DNA from: Lichtheimia corymbifera B2541
Taxonomy: Eukaryota; Mucoromycota; Mucoromycetes; Mucorales; Lichtheimiaceae
NCBI GenBank assembly: GCA_000697475.1
Contig: JNEU01000599.1
Location: 1 to 64,000, forward strand
Direction of reading: 5' to 3'
DNA length: 64,000 nt
Positions 24,054-36,907 of this stretch are shown piece after piece; position 1 is the first letter of the stretch, and each line of letters opens with the position of its first letter. The notes under the pieces were generated by a model. The model saw only the letters and a program-made list of their open reading frames with translations, searched no databases and was not told the origin of the DNA. Position numbers and translations under genes: made by a program.

Positions 24054-25993
24054 ATGACGAATAATTTAGTCTCGCGTTTTCGCGTCAAAAAGCTATCGCC
24101 CAAGCAACGTTTACCTGTATACAAGGCATCCCAACTGCCCGATTTATTGGATGATGCCATCAAGCTAAATCGTTCTGTGCCTATCATTGAAACTGGTGTG
24201 GAAAAGGAAGAGGAAGAAGAGGTAAGGATGATGATGATGATGATGAAAGGGTTCTCTTTGGCTCATACGTACCTTCAAGCATGATCTTCAAGCAGCTATT
24301 AATGCAGCCCATGCAGCTGTTACGACTGGTGCAAAGATGAATAGCTATATTCCGACTCCCGACGCGTCCCACACCATTGATATGGCCGAGTATAATCGGA
24401 TTTACACAAAGCCTTTTGATCCACCGCAGAGTTTGATCCGATTCAACATGACCGATAGCGATCTTTTCAAGTCCCATTACGTGTTGGATGAATATGACAT
24501 GACGTTCCTGGCTCAACTCAATCAACAATCACCCGTACCTGAAGATGAATTGGAATCAGTGATGGATCAAATCGAGCATCTAGTCAACATACAAATGCCT
24601 CATTTGGATTTGGTAAGCACTATCTATATTCTTATGTGACGAGGTAATGGTGTAACAAAGCAGAAAGGGAGAGCGAGCGAGGGAGGGAGAAGAAAAAAAG
24701 TGATGAATGCGATAGGGTGGTGACAATACTTGTTACATACCATGTTATCTCACATACTTTTATATCACAAGGACCCTTTACAAATCCCTAGTTATCCAGA
24801 ATTGATCAAGATGCTTCCAGAATCATTGTCTACGGACCATCCTGCTTTGGAAAGTATCATACTTCATTGGCGTCAACGTCGTATTCAGCGAAGCGGGAAG
24901 CCAATCATACCACAGCTGCATTATGAAGAATCGGCCCGTAAAGGTGACAGCGATCCATACGTCTGTTTCCGCCGACGTGACACCCGATCTACTCGAAAGA
25001 CAAGACGCACAGATCAACAAGCTTCAGAGAGATTACGCAAGTTACGCAGAGAAATGGAAAAGGCACGGAATTTGTGTGGGATGGTGTTACGTCGGGAAAA
25101 GTTACGCAAGGAAGGGTTTTCTCAAGAACATGCTGTCTTTGTCAAGCGATGCGAGTTACGTGGATATCAAGCAGCGCTGGGTATCAAAGAGGAGGACATT
25201 TTCACACCTGCTTATAAAAAGAAACGGCATAAACGGGGATCACATACAAGGTGAGTTATTAGGATTGAGAAGAACTTGGAAGAAAACAACGGCTAACAAC
25301 AATACGCATTTGTAGCGGGAGTACTACTATCAAGATACCACTCAGCCGACTTCGAGATGATGACCCAAGCCATGGAAAATCGCTATTGCAACTGGCTATT
25401 GAGAAGGACCTTGCTCGTAAAAGAGAAGAGGATATTGGTTTCGAGGATATCACTGCGGTAAGATGACACTGTTTGTTGTTAGCCAATATTGGTGCTAAGA
25501 TAGATTATTTGTAGTGTCCATACCAACCATTTCCACTGGATTTACCATGTCATTTTTTCAATTCATTTTCGCCAAAGAATGATCATGCACCGCAATTCAG
25601 GAAACGTATCGGCCGCGGTGGAAGGATATTCATTGATCGGACACGATTCAAGGCTCCAGTTTCTTCAATAGACGATCGATATCGATTTGATCCGGATATT
25701 GATCCTACAAAGGAAGACGTGGTCGAAGAATATGAGGAGGAAGATTGGTAAGTCCTGGTGCTTTTATGTTGACTGATGCAAGTGACTGAATGTTTTGTAC
25801 AAGTTTGGAATATCTTTGGAATACTTGGCAGCAACCAAACAAGAAATCAAAGCAACATCAAGAAGACAAAAAGCAGGAACAAAAGATACCACCGCTACGA
25901 ATACGGCTTACATCCCCCCAAACTACTACAGCATCTTCATCATCTTCTCATAAAGGAGCACCTCATCATACCAACAACCGCATCGTCCCATAG
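24054..25993 (+). CDS. EPL1: Enhancer of polycomb homologue EPL1 (NuA4 subunit)
   Basis: Six exons (24054-24221, 24280-24612, 24772-25250, 25316-25457, 25515-25747, 25804-25993) join to 514 aa. The conserved EPL-A region starts at residue 1: RFRVKKLSPKQRLPVYK, then a Glu run, HDLQAAINAAH, IPTPDASHTIDMAEYNRIY and the FNMTDSDL/YVLDEYDMTFL block. Later come the HPALESIILHWRQRR segment and a Lys/Arg-rich part with GRGGRIFIDRTRF. EPL1 scaffolds the Piccolo NuA4 histone H4/H2A acetyltransferase module with Esa1 and Yng2. The ATG was chosen because the family motif begins almost immediately after it. The C-terminus is shorter than the yeast protein's and ends in a His/Ser-rich tail. Confidence 0.92.
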
Positions 25994-26244
25994 CCACAGC
26001 CGGAAGGCAGCGTCCTGTTAAGCTTGTGTTGTATCTCAGCGTGGATCAGTGAATACAATATGTGTGATCGATGATATACGGTGTTACAGCCATTTCATGT
26101 GGAAAAAAAATCGACAGCTCCTCTCCAAAGCATATATCTCAATCCTCTTTCGCATTGCCATGATGGATAGAATGAATGAACCACCATCTCAAGTATGGTT
26201 TAATAATAACAAGCCTTCTTTATTAATACATGTATACAATGATG

Positions 26245-27975
26245 TTATTGTCTTGGAGGAGGGGGTCGGAAAGGAGAATTGGGTCCTGAATGTTGTGGGT
26301 GTCGTGATGCTCTTCGAGTTGTTCCTGCCACTGAAATTGCTGCCACAGAAGCTGCTATCGTAGGAGGACGAGCTGGAGGAGGTGATATCACTGTAGCATA
26401 GATTTTGCCACTACTCTCATTCAAGGGTCGTGCTGCTTTTACCATCTTCATACCACCACGTTGCAGATTATGATAATGATGCTGTTGTTGTGGATGATGC
26501 TGAAACTGACCTCCTGCTACTGTTTGATTGTCAAATGGTTGACGATAATGAGCAAATCGCTCGGTTGACTATTTTGTACATGCTATTAGTATATAATATA
26601 CATAAGCAGCAATGATCGATGTTATATATACCATTGGAGCATTCGGTGTATTTGATATAAAAGGACGTGGTAAAGTTGAATTTGGACGATGTGGTACACG
26701 AGGTTGAAAGGTTGGCTCTAACGTCAATGGTGCAGGTGGACGTTCAAAGGATCCAAGTGGTGGTGGTGGTGGTGGTGGTGGTGGTCGCCCTTGTTGTTGT
26801 TGTTGTTGTCGTTGATATATCATAGAATGTGCGGGTGTGTTTGTAGCTGTGGGAGCATTGTGGTAGGCATCAGCAGCTGGTTCGAAATTATTGGAAGAAA
26901 AAGGAATTGATGGTCGAGGCACCATTGGCATTGGTTGCTGAATATTGCCTCCTGTTGTCGACATGGATGCATTATCTTGATGTTGTATGATCGATTGTTG
27001 CATGTTTGATGTCAGCATTTTGCGTTTAAGTTTCTCATAGAGTGCCTATTGTCATAAGGTTAATATTTGAACAAGCTTCACTATCATCCCCCCTACCTGC
27101 AGTTTTTGAAACTGCCTCACTTTTTCTTGAAGCTGCATTTGAAGGTCATGTGCGCGACGCTTTTCATGCTCCTGCTCTCTCCTGGCAACTAAATCCAACC
27201 AATCAATAGAGCAATCAGATTTGCGTTATCCACACATACCTTGTGTATGCTCTCTTTCAACTATACATTCATATATGATGCTGGGTGAATACAATGGCAA
27301 CTGCATGAATGACTTTGCAAGGAATGAATACCTTGAAGAGCCCGATGTGCCTCAGTAGAGACGTTCCTTAGCCTTTCTTGAAAGGTGTTACATCTTGCCT
27401 CCAAAGTTTGGTGAACCATGGATCGATAACAAATCTCTTGCGTCGTCTGATAATGATAGAATGCAATGGCTCGGCTTGCTATATCCATAATGATATCGGG
27501 TCGCATTCCTGCCAACACGGACTAAATTGTGGTCTGCATCAATGTATGTTGTATGCTGCTTCGATTGTAAAGTAGTATATACCGATTTGTATTGCTCTGT
27601 TGGGTTAAGCTCGGACAAGACGATATCATCACTGGTGGGAATGGTGGGTAAGTAAATGTTGTCTACAACATGGCATTCTCACTCACCTTTGGGTAAGACT
27701 AGTTTCACATGCAGGACATACGAGTGCTTTTGAAAAGTGATGATTTGCACAATCCATGCAAAAAATGTCTAAAAAAGAAGATGATGAATACTTGTCAAGG
27801 AATAGAGGGGGGTGTTTGTGTACGTGAACAAGAGGTGACACAAGCCTATGCATAGCCAAGTCAGCATCTGACATGTTCATATTTGGCAGTAGATTTAATA
27901 TCATACGCGTGTTTCTTGTGAGAGAGGTTTTCGACAATGAATAACGTTGCAGCAAATGTCTCCATCGGTTTCCAT
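26245..27975 (-). CDS. HEI10/CCNB1IP1-like meiotic RING E3 ligase
   Basis: Nine exons (27907-27975, 27824-27845, 27687-27768, 27583-27631, 27332-27521, 27240-27260, 27097-27188, 26632-27045, 26245-26568) close to 420 aa. The RING finger is split by introns, including a 22-nt micro-exon, and reads C9-x4-C14, C25-x3-C29, H31, C34, C37, C48, C51 (CVTSCSHIFCMDCA, then ALVCPACETSL). It is followed by DDIVLSELNPTEQY and SVLAGMRPDIIMDIASRAIA, which closely parallel human CCNB1IP1, then a coiled coil (REQEHEKRRAHDLQMQLQEK) and a Pro/Gln-rich tail. HEI10 proteins mark crossover-designated sites along the synaptonemal complex and act as SUMO/ubiquitin E3s. Its presence supports a meiotic cycle. Confidence 0.88.
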
Positions 27976-28120
27976 GAGAAGAATTGTTTACGGGAAGAAG
28001 AAAAGGAAAGATCATTTCACGCTGGTCCAAAAGAAATAAAGTCTGTTGGTGGATTGACAGGTGCGCAGTCCTGAAGTTTGCCTTTATTAAGCCCTTTATC
28101 TCTCCCCCCCCCAAGTTCCC

Positions 28121-30257
28121 ATGTTCAGGGCTACAACACGCACTCGCATTCACTGGATCACACCTTGCCGAGCTCGATTCACCATTTCTCCTTGTCGTCA
28201 TGCTTATCCAACTCTCTTCCCCACTCGCACAGCATCGTCCACTTCAACAACGGTGATTCAACCTGCCATCAAAGGTCGATCCAAGCAAGACATTATGAAG
28301 TTCTTGTACGGTCACCAACAACGACCTGTGCCTGGAGGCAAACCCAATACGATCTTGACGCATTGCCCTCATTGTCTTTATATTCGCAAGTCCAGCTTTG
28401 CAGCGTCCGTGAATATCGAAACGGGGACGTATAGTTGTAAGACGTGTCATTCAAGTGGCAGTTGGCAACAGTTTACAAAGACATTACGCAAGAAGCTTGC
28501 ACACAACAATCGCCCTGACTACGCCATCCAAGGATCATCCGATATATTCTCCAATACGCAACCAGCTTTTGAGCGTTCAATTGAAACGATTGCCGCATAT
28601 CCTTCGCAGCTTTCAGATGCAGCATTGACAACAGTAGCCGACCGATATCATTTACGACCTGATGTCATGCGAAAGTATCAAGTGGGACTTGGCGAATACA
28701 AAGATACGGCATGCTTGACATTTCCACAAACAGTACTCGTTTATGGCCAAGAGAATGACGCGTTTCAAGTGGAGACAATGCGCGTCAAAGCATGTGGACT
28801 TGAGAATGATGCATTGATCACTTATGATCCGCCTACGGCTACACACCATGCGACCGGGTTATTCGGATATCACACAATTCCATCAGATGCGGATACGATC
28901 ATTCTTACACGACGTGAGGTGGATGCGATGGCTGCACATCAAGCAACGGGTGTACCAAGTGTGTCATTGCCAACAAGCGACTATTATCAACTCCATGAAT
29001 CCGTCTTGCCATTGCTGGAGCGATTCTCAAAGATCTACGTGTGGATGGATAAGGATATGGATGGTCAAATGGCGTCTGAACGATTCGCTTCCAAGCTAGG
29101 GGATGCTCGCTGCTTGCTGATCAACAATCAACCATTGCCACATGATGCACTCGTGCAGGGAGATGATTTATCCGGCATGCTACAATCAGCTCAATCGATC
29201 AAACACGATGAGATTATGGATTTCACCGATTTACGTGATCTTGTTCAAAAAGAAGTCCTCTATCCAGAACAAACCCAAGGCGTTCAATCCACGGATCTAC
29301 CATCGCTCAATGGTATTCTCAAAGGACATCGTCCAGGTGAACTTACCATCCTTACGGGTTCCACGGGTGCCGGTAAAACGACCATCATTAGTCAGATCAG
29401 CCTTGATTATTGCAAGAGTGGCGTGCCTACGTTATGGGGCTCCTTTGAAATTGTCAATCGACGCTTGGCCAAAAAGATGTTGTATCAGTATGCAGGAAAG
29501 GATATCAGCAAATCACCAGAGGAGTTTGATCAATGGGCATCTGAATTCCAACAAGTAAGAAGAACAATGAATATCAAACACAAAGAAAAATATCACTCAT
29601 TGTTTTCTTCATATAGCTTCCACTCTACTTTTTAAAGTTCTTCAGCAGTACGGCTGTGCGTGATGTATTGGATGCTTGTCGACATGCAGTTTACGCCTAT
29701 GATGTTCGCCACATTATTCTGGATAATTTGCAATTCATGCTGTCACAACAAGGCCGGTCGCACCAGGATCGGTGGGAGCTTCAAGATGACGCCATCGCTG
29801 AGCTAAGACGTTTTGCCACTGAACAAGATGTACATATAACTCTGGTGGTGCATCCTCGTAAGGATTCGGGTGAACAACTGGACATCAATTCTGTTTTTGG
29901 CAGTGCCAAGGTGACCCAGGAAGCCGACAATGTGATCATTATCCAACGTACTACCAGTTCCCTTGATATCAAAAAGAACAGGTAAGAATCACAAAACATG
30001 GGGTATGTCAACATTGTGTATTGATTGTCTGTATTTAGATTTGATGGTACACTTGGCTCTATTCCTTACAAGTTTAATCGTGACTCATTAAAGGTAAAGG
30101 AGAATGGCAATATAAAGGAGCTCTATCTAAGCATTGTGTATGATTGTAGATCGAGGAGCTATCTCAGGATGAGCTAAACCAAAGGGAACGAGCACTAAGG
30201 AATTCTATCTCTTCACAATCCTCTCGTACCGTATATCCGAGGAAACGCTATCCATAG
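28121..30257 (+). CDS. Twinkle-type mitochondrial replicative DNA helicase
   Basis: Four exons (28121-29554, 29617-29981, 30039-30093, 30150-30257) give 653 aa. An Arg-rich, acid-free N-terminus (MFRATTRTRIHWITPCRARF) fits a mitochondrial presequence. A zinc ribbon follows with Cys82, Cys85, Cys106 and Cys109 (HCPHC ... SCKTCH). The TOPRIM region reads ILTRREVDAMAAHQATGVPS, and the helicase domain has Walker A GSTGAGKTT (413-421), LWGSFEIVNRRLAKKML, HIILDNLQFML (Walker B), VVHPRK, FGSAKVTQEADN and RFDGTLGSIPYKFN. Twinkle is the hexameric 5'-3' helicase of the T7-like mtDNA replisome. The metal-binding Glu expected in the TOPRIM loop is Arg here, as in the primase-dead animal proteins, yet the zinc ribbon Cys that animals lost remain. 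Intergenic space to Mo25 is under 100 bp, tail to tail. Confidence 0.94.
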
Positions 30258-30350
30258 TGACCCATTACACACCCCCTGTAGATATTATCATAGACAACAG
30301 TTACAAGTAAAAGGCTGTGTACATTATGTATGATTGGGGTTGGATATCGT

Positions 30351-31833
30351 TTATTCATGCACAGGTCTCAGATCTTGGATTTGTTTGATAAGGAAAGCTT
30401 TCTCATCATTGAATTGTTCATCATCTACAAAAACACAGAATAAGCAAAAAAGACGTGGTGGTGGCACAATGAAATTTGCTTCATTTACCTTGTCTATCAT
30501 TGTGGAAATTGTTCAGGAACACGACCAACTTTTCTTGGTTCTTGAGAAGAATGTCCAGGATAGGCTTATTCTTGTTGGGATTGGCAACAAACACCTATTC
30601 GACATGAATGAATACAAAGCATACTCTCTCTATTCATGCACCATACCTTGAACACATGAAAAGCTTCAAATTGAATATTCCGACTACGATCTCGCAATAA
30701 ATTCATCATGAGCTTGAGGTTTTCTGCATTGCTGATATATCGAGTCATGACATTAAAGTTGGATCGATCCAAGAGAATCTCGCCCAGCAACTGAATAGAA
30801 GACCCAATTAATCTCAATAAATGGCCCTTTTTTTTTGGGGGGGGGGTCTATTACCTTGAGTGATTGGCGTTTTGTAACATAGTTGGATGAAGTCAAGAGT
30901 CGCTTGTAATGATCGAAGAACTATAAAGAAGGAATGATGAGTTCACCATTGAATAGGTTGGTTTTGTCTCCATTTCTCTCTTACCTCGTCATAATTGGCA
31001 TCCAGATACTCGGCAACCATTTGTTTGTGTTTTGTGAGGATTTCCTTGAACGAAGCGAATGCATCGGAAGCGATATCAAAAGTGCTCATCTCGACGTAAT
31101 CAAAGAACAAATAAAAGTTGGGAGAGTAAAGGATGATCTTGGCAAGTGCTTCGTTCCTGAGACATTCGCGTAAAATCAAGCCGCAATTCAATGCCACTTC
31201 GGGATGGTCGTAACCACGCAACAAGGTAAACAGTAATTCCTCTCTTGTACACAAATATTCCACCGTTGGCAACCGAGAACCAATTTGCCTTCGTAGCAAG
31301 TTGTTAAAGATTTGTGCCACGTCCTTCTTTGCCTACATTGTCGATATGAGTATTCCATCCCCTTTTCTCACACAATCCACACTCTCCTTTTTACATACCT
31401 CAAAGTCGAGTTTACTGATATTAAGTACAAGGGCCTGAAGTAAATCATTGTTGTAAATCTCTTGAGCTAACTGTGCTACTTGATCCGGGCTAGGGTCGTT
31501 GTCTAAAGTCATGCCATGTCAGCTATAATATAATCTATCTTGGTAAGCGTTACTTGCCATAGAGGATAGTCTTCATAGATACAAGGTGCTTGGAAATCTC
31601 TTCGTTTGCCTATAGTAGATAAGTAGGAAAAGGAATACTGTTAGATATCGTTACAACAGTAGTGTGCATCCTTCTCATTGTCGGACAGAAAGAAGCAAGC
31701 CCATGTGTCAATGCTTTACCTTGCGTCGATCCGAACCATCCAGTCGAGCAATGGCATCTTTTGTCAGCTTGACCAGATCGTGAGGGGTCTTTTGCTTTGG
31801 TTTGAAAATGTTAAAGTTCATGGAAGAGGGCAT
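30351..31833 (-). CDS. Mo25/CAB39 (Hym1) scaffold protein
   Basis: Eight exons (31720-31833, 31558-31609, 31399-31502, 30985-31332, 30855-30920, 30647-30790, 30489-30594, 30351-30424) give 335 aa, about the length of human Mo25. Conserved blocks include [92 protein letters not shown] and [16 protein letters not shown]. Mo25 is a helical-repeat scaffold that activates GCK/STE20 kinases; in fungi it acts in the RAM/MOR morphogenesis network upstream of NDR kinase. Intron 2 only closes in frame with a GC-AG border (TATG then GCAAGT). Confidence 0.95.
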
Positions 31834-32028
31834 TAAGACGTGATAAAAGTGAAGAAAAGTATAGCTGTTGCGAGTTCGCGGAGTGAGAAGTATTGGCAGG
31901 GTGAATGTTTAAAAGAGGGAGGGGTACACACACGCACACACACACGCACAATGTGCTCCTATTGCAGCAGCAGATGGATGAGAAAGAGAGAGAAAGAGCA
32001 GGGAAATAAAACCCCAATAACTTTATTC

Positions 32029-35000
32029 TCAAGCCTGTGTCTTCTTTTTACCCTTCTTGGTCACTAACTTGAAACCATCATCCAAGGCTGTATTATTTGT
32101 CACCGGGATGGTCACGTTAAACTTGCCTGCAATATCCTCCTTTCTATTCTTAATAAATTCATTGGCAAATCGTCTTCCATCCATGGAGGTAGAATTGGCA
32201 TAAATGATATCTTGAATTATCTCTCCAGAGCTGGCATCCAATGGAAATGATAAAAGCATTTGTACAATCTCATCCACTACACAGACACACATGCATTAGA
32301 ATCATTGATCCTTTTCCGTGGTTTCACAATGGCACGTTATTCTTACCATTGACTCCTCGATTCAATCCACGCAATGATTGACGACACCAGCGCATGAATT
32401 CTTCGCTAGGAGGCTTCATGCCATCTTCCATGGCCGATTTGATAGGAGGAGAAACTTGCTTCTTCACTTGTGCACGTTGCTGCTGCTGTTGTTGTGGTGA
32501 TCGACGGTCAATGGATGATGAAGATGATGTCGTTGGTTTCGATACAGGTCGATTGCTGCTAGTAGTAGTGGCCTATTTTCTCACGTAAGTATTATGTAAT
32601 CTACCTCAATGTTCTCATTTTACCTTTGGAGTAGGTCCTTCTGCAACATTAGCATATCCTTTGAAAGCTGATACCATTCCAGCATTGTTTGTTGATGATG
32701 ACGCAGCTTGTTTTGCCTTCACTTTGGATGCAGCCTCTTCTTCCTCTTGTTGGATTTGACGAAGCGTCTTTTTTGGTGCAGCTGGCAATTCCCATGGTGC
32801 TTTGGATTCCCCTTTGCTTTGATCAACATCCTCAGTCCAACCACCTTCTTTTTGTTGACTTTCTTGCGCTCTGGCGTCTTGCACTTGTCGCTGCAAAGCT
32901 GCAGTCGCTTCCTTCTCTTGTTGTGCCTTGATTGCTTGTTGCTTATCAAGCTCCTCAGCTTGGATATCTCGCAAAGAAATGGGCTTGTTCGCAGTTGGTG
33001 AATTGTTTTTGGATTCTGAGATAGCAGGTGCAGATGGTGGGGGTGATGTGGTGTGCGTTGTTTTCTTCGTAACTGGTTCCTTCTTTGTTGGTTCCTTCTT
33101 TGCTGGTTCCTTCTTAGCTGGTTCCTTCTTAGCTGGTTCCTTCTTAGCTGGTTCCTTCTTAGCTGGTTCCTTCTTAGCTGGCTCCTTTTTCACTGGTTCC
33201 ACCTTTACTGGTTCCTCAAGTGATGGTGCATCGTGGTCAGCGTCGTTCAGTTGCATATCAGATAATGGTTTAGTGATCGTATCCTCCACCGAAACATGAT
33301 TGTCTTTTGAAATCGTCTTTTGATTTTGGGTTGCTGTTGCCATATCTTCATTTGTTGCCTTATCCACTGTTGCCTCAGATATAGGTGATTCTTGGGGTAT
33401 AGTCTTTGGTTCAGGTTCAGGCTCTACAGCTTGGTCATGTTGCTTGGGTGGTGGTGAGGTAACTGGTTCTGCTTTCTCTTCGGAGGATGCTGGAGGTGTG
33501 TTTGCTTGTTGGGTAAATGGCGGGAATTGTGGTTGATTTTCATATTGTTGTTGTTGACCAGGCAACGGCTGCAATGGTATTCTCTGATCTACAGATGGCT
33601 GATATTGCTGCTGCTGCTGCTGCTGCTGCTGATATCGCAAATATTTCTCCTGGTTTTGCTGTTGTAACATACGTAAATGTTGCTGTTGTTTTTGATATTC
33701 ATTCATTGCACGCTGATACTCCAAGAAGCCAGGGGAACCACCCATATGTGATGCGAGATGCGGATTCATAGCATATTGAGGAGGAGGTGGATGATAGGGT
33801 GACGGGCCAATGTTGGAGGAATCCATACCACCTGAAAAAGGTTCATTATTCAGCCATGAAGGACCTCTTGCTTGTTCTGTATTGGCCAAAGATGAGCCGC
33901 GATTGACAACAAATCCTGCATCTGGGATAGTGCTACGACTGGGATCCATTCCACGAGCCATGGATTGCTGCAAAAGACTTGAAGAGACCCCAAGTGAACT
34001 AGGATAAGCTCCATTACCAAACCCAGGCATTGGCATTTGCAATGGACCACCACCACCATGAGTATCCGCTGATTGTCTGCCACCAGGATAAGGGCCTCTA
34101 CCAGGCATTGCATCAAACTCTACTGATCCACCCAATACGGCCGATGATACCCCGCCAACAGGAGGATGGAATGATGATAACATAGCTGACTGAGGAGTAG
34201 GCATGCCCATAACACCACCACCACCGCCACCAGCGCCCATTGTTGCTGCTGCTGAATGCAAAGAAGTCGAGGGTAGTCGACTGGCAGTTCGAAATGGTTC
34301 CTTATCGTCACCAGTTTTTCTGACAAGATCAATCAATGGCTCAAACTGAGGTTGGTCTTCACGTCGAATCATCAAAGTGGGGGCAAAGAAACCAGCCTTG
34401 AACCAGTCTTGCATTTCCTCACAACCAAAGGGTCCTTGGATGTTACCTTGAGGATCACGATACAACCATTTGTACGAGTTCTCAAGCATCGATGCCATGC
34501 CACTCATGTTGTTGTCCATTTTCAAAGGAAGATCCATGCCAGCTGACTGAGAAGGAGGGCGAGGAGCACCAAAGTTAAGTTGATCACTACCAACTCCAGT
34601 AGCCATTTCGCGATAACGGATATCCTGGGGCTGAATGTTCTCCTTGCCATAATCAACACCTCCACCTCCTTGTCGTGCTTCAGCGCCTGAAGGAGGGATA
34701 GCACCAGCACCAGCACCATTGCCATCAGGTCGGAATACACCGTTGCTGTCAAATGTCCCCACAGCATCCTTATTGATGGAACCCCAGGCAGGTACATCCT
34801 CTTGTTCACCATTATCCATAGAGTGTCCAATGCCATCAGATTGTGTCCAACCACCCGATTGACCAAGATCTAATCACGTGAATAAATGAGAAGACAAGCA
34901 TCTAACTGACCTTTGTATACACTTACCATGCTCTTGTTCCTTGATGGATCTCTCGTTGAATTGGTCATCACCTAAACATAAAACACATGAGCTCTTTTTT

Positions 35001-35685
35001 TTTTATTTAATGTATCCTTTCTGATATGGAGTATACCTCTTTTATATTGATGATGCATGGAGCCATCGTTTGCATTCCTCGAATACATTGCGCCATGGGG
35101 TTGGTCTTGTCCTTGAAGAAATTGCATGTCATTCGAACGAGCAGGGCCAGCCAACATCTAATTAATTACGTAACAAACAATCAATGTCAAAGACCCACAT
35201 TCTCTATCCACATGATCTAGTTTACCTTTCCTTCTTGCTCACCCAATGGACCGGCAAACGACAAGGAAGGTTGTTGCGAGTCATGTTGTTGACCTTGAAG
35301 CTTGGAAGGAACTCCACCCGATTGATACATGCCCAACGTCAAGTCGTTGGCGTATTTGTTGTAACGGGGGTCTACGACGCCTGGACCTGAAAGCGGCTGC
35401 TGTTGCTGGTGGTGCTGTCCGTGTCCAACGTTGAACTGAGGATGGCGAGATGAAGTCGTGGATGACAAGGCATCGAGTCGGTTGGGGGCATGTTCACCAA
35501 GGTTCGAGGAAGTCGATGAAAAGTAATAAGCGTTATCCGTGTTCAAGACATCAGATCGATTGTCGTTGGCAAGAGTTGGGCGCATCCTGGAGTCATTGAA
35601 AAGGACAATCAGTCAAAACGATCCAGTATCAAGCAAAGAGAGTATACCATTCATAGCCGAGGTGCATATTGGTAGAAGTCGTCAT
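32029..35685 (-). CDS. GYF-domain protein (SMY2/GIGYF-like)
   Basis: Seven exons (35648-35685, 35226-35586, 35037-35157, 34927-34971, 32624-34869, 32347-32572, 32029-32276) give 1094 aa. The GYF domain (about 318-372) is clear: WLYRDPQGNIQGPFGCEEMQ, then DWFKAGFFAPTLMIRR and QFEPLIDLV. GYF domains bind PPGF/PPGL peptides; the yeast Smy2/Syh1 and human GIGYF proteins act in translational repression and mRNA surveillance. The middle is Gln-rich, then a run of about nine KKEPA repeats, then a Glu/Gln/Ala-rich coiled coil (KQQAIKAQQEKEATAALQRQ). The C-terminus has the conserved helical module of the family (PPSEEFMRWCRQSLRGLN, IIQDIIYANSTSMDGRRFAN). Exon 1 is only 38 nt. Confidence 0.9.
33075..33215. 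repeat. 15-bp coding minisatellite (KKEPA repeats)
   Basis: Nine to ten head-to-tail copies of GGTTCCTTCTTAGCT on the plus strand encode KKEPA on the minus strand within the GYF gene. Central copies are identical and outer ones diverge, typical of slippage or unequal exchange. The repeat keeps frame because the unit is a multiple of three. Confidence 0.9.
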
Positions 35686-36907
35686 GGGAACAGGTTTAGA
35701 CAAAGTCGTAGGTGAAAGAAGAGATAATAAAAGCGTGTCGGGCGATTTAGACTGTGTGAAAGAAAGCTATTATAGAAAGCACACATTGGGCGATGGGCCC
35801 TTTATCTCCACCGTGACAGTGCCTAATCCCTTTTTCGTTTGATAACATTTCACTCAATCATACCTACTTCAAGGGTTAAAGGAGAACTCGCTTTGTTTAA
35901 CATATATCGTGTGCTGTATGCTGATGATGATGATGTGTCAATGTCACCTTTGAAATTCACCCCTTTCACTCATTATTGCCCTAAGCGTGAGGGGTGAGGG
36001 TGGTTGTCTCATGACATTTATACCGCGTAGCATGTATATATCATAAACCGCCTTTCATGAGTGGAGTAGAGTATGCCACAACAATGATAGAATGATATTT
36101 GATGAATATGCTACGTCGGCTCTGGCATTCGTAAGCGTTACACAAGCGATTCGTTTCCTGCATTTCATATGTCAACCAATCAGAAACATTTCACCGCTTC
36201 AGGAAACCTGATGCTAATTACAATAAGGCCCATCGGCCATTACATCTATAATAGTATATCTTGCTATCTTCGAATGGATAATAAACTTAGATTCAAAAGG
36301 TGTTCGCAAACAAGACGTTTGCATTGAAAAAGTGTTCCACCTTTCAAGATGTTCAAAGTAACAATAGCAGAATTGCAATGATGGCATATCGTAAGCAGTC
36401 AATCAATTTTAGCTTCCAGTACAAGTCATAGTCCGAGCCTGACTACGTGCATTGATTGACGCCGTTAATGATGTCGAAATAAAGACACAATATGAGAGTA
36501 AAACAGCCTCAAGAGCACGTTCTTTAGCATCATCATATTATTAGTATAATAATATTGAAACATCTAGCTACAATGCAGACTACATCTGCTATGATCCCTT
36601 TCAACCACATTAGCAACAACAGGGTTGTCAACTACAGAGAACTTGTGGCAATGCTATAGCCATTACATAGGAGTATCACGCATAGATCACATATATAGCC
36701 TCCCACTGTATGCGCTCTGTATACATTCATTCAATGATGCATGCTTGGTTTAAGACACATATCTCAATGAGACGGCGATAGACAAGCATGTACAAACGAG
36801 TCACGTGATTCGTGTGTGTTGCTCCAAAGCCGAATTTCCTGAAATGGGCGCTTACTTGCCGACCAAGCGTTGCTTTATCTTCTTTTTCTTTCAATTCATG
36901 CCATTCC
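35686..36907. other. Divergent intergenic region between GYF gene and tail-anchored protein gene
   Basis: AT-rich. A TGATGATGATGATG tract lies near 35925 and a short TATTATTAGTATAATAATA palindrome near 36535. Short frames at 36214-36402 and 36727-36909 have no support. It presumably contains both promoters. Confidence 0.45.

Noticed and set aside
27683..28256. Overlapping frames around the HEI10 first exons and Twinkle start
   Set aside because: Shadows; the RING needs the micro-exon structure and Twinkle has a clear presequence.
32689..33299. Hydrophobic plus frames (GSFLAGSFLAG repeats)
   Set aside because: Antisense shadow of the KKEPA minisatellite.
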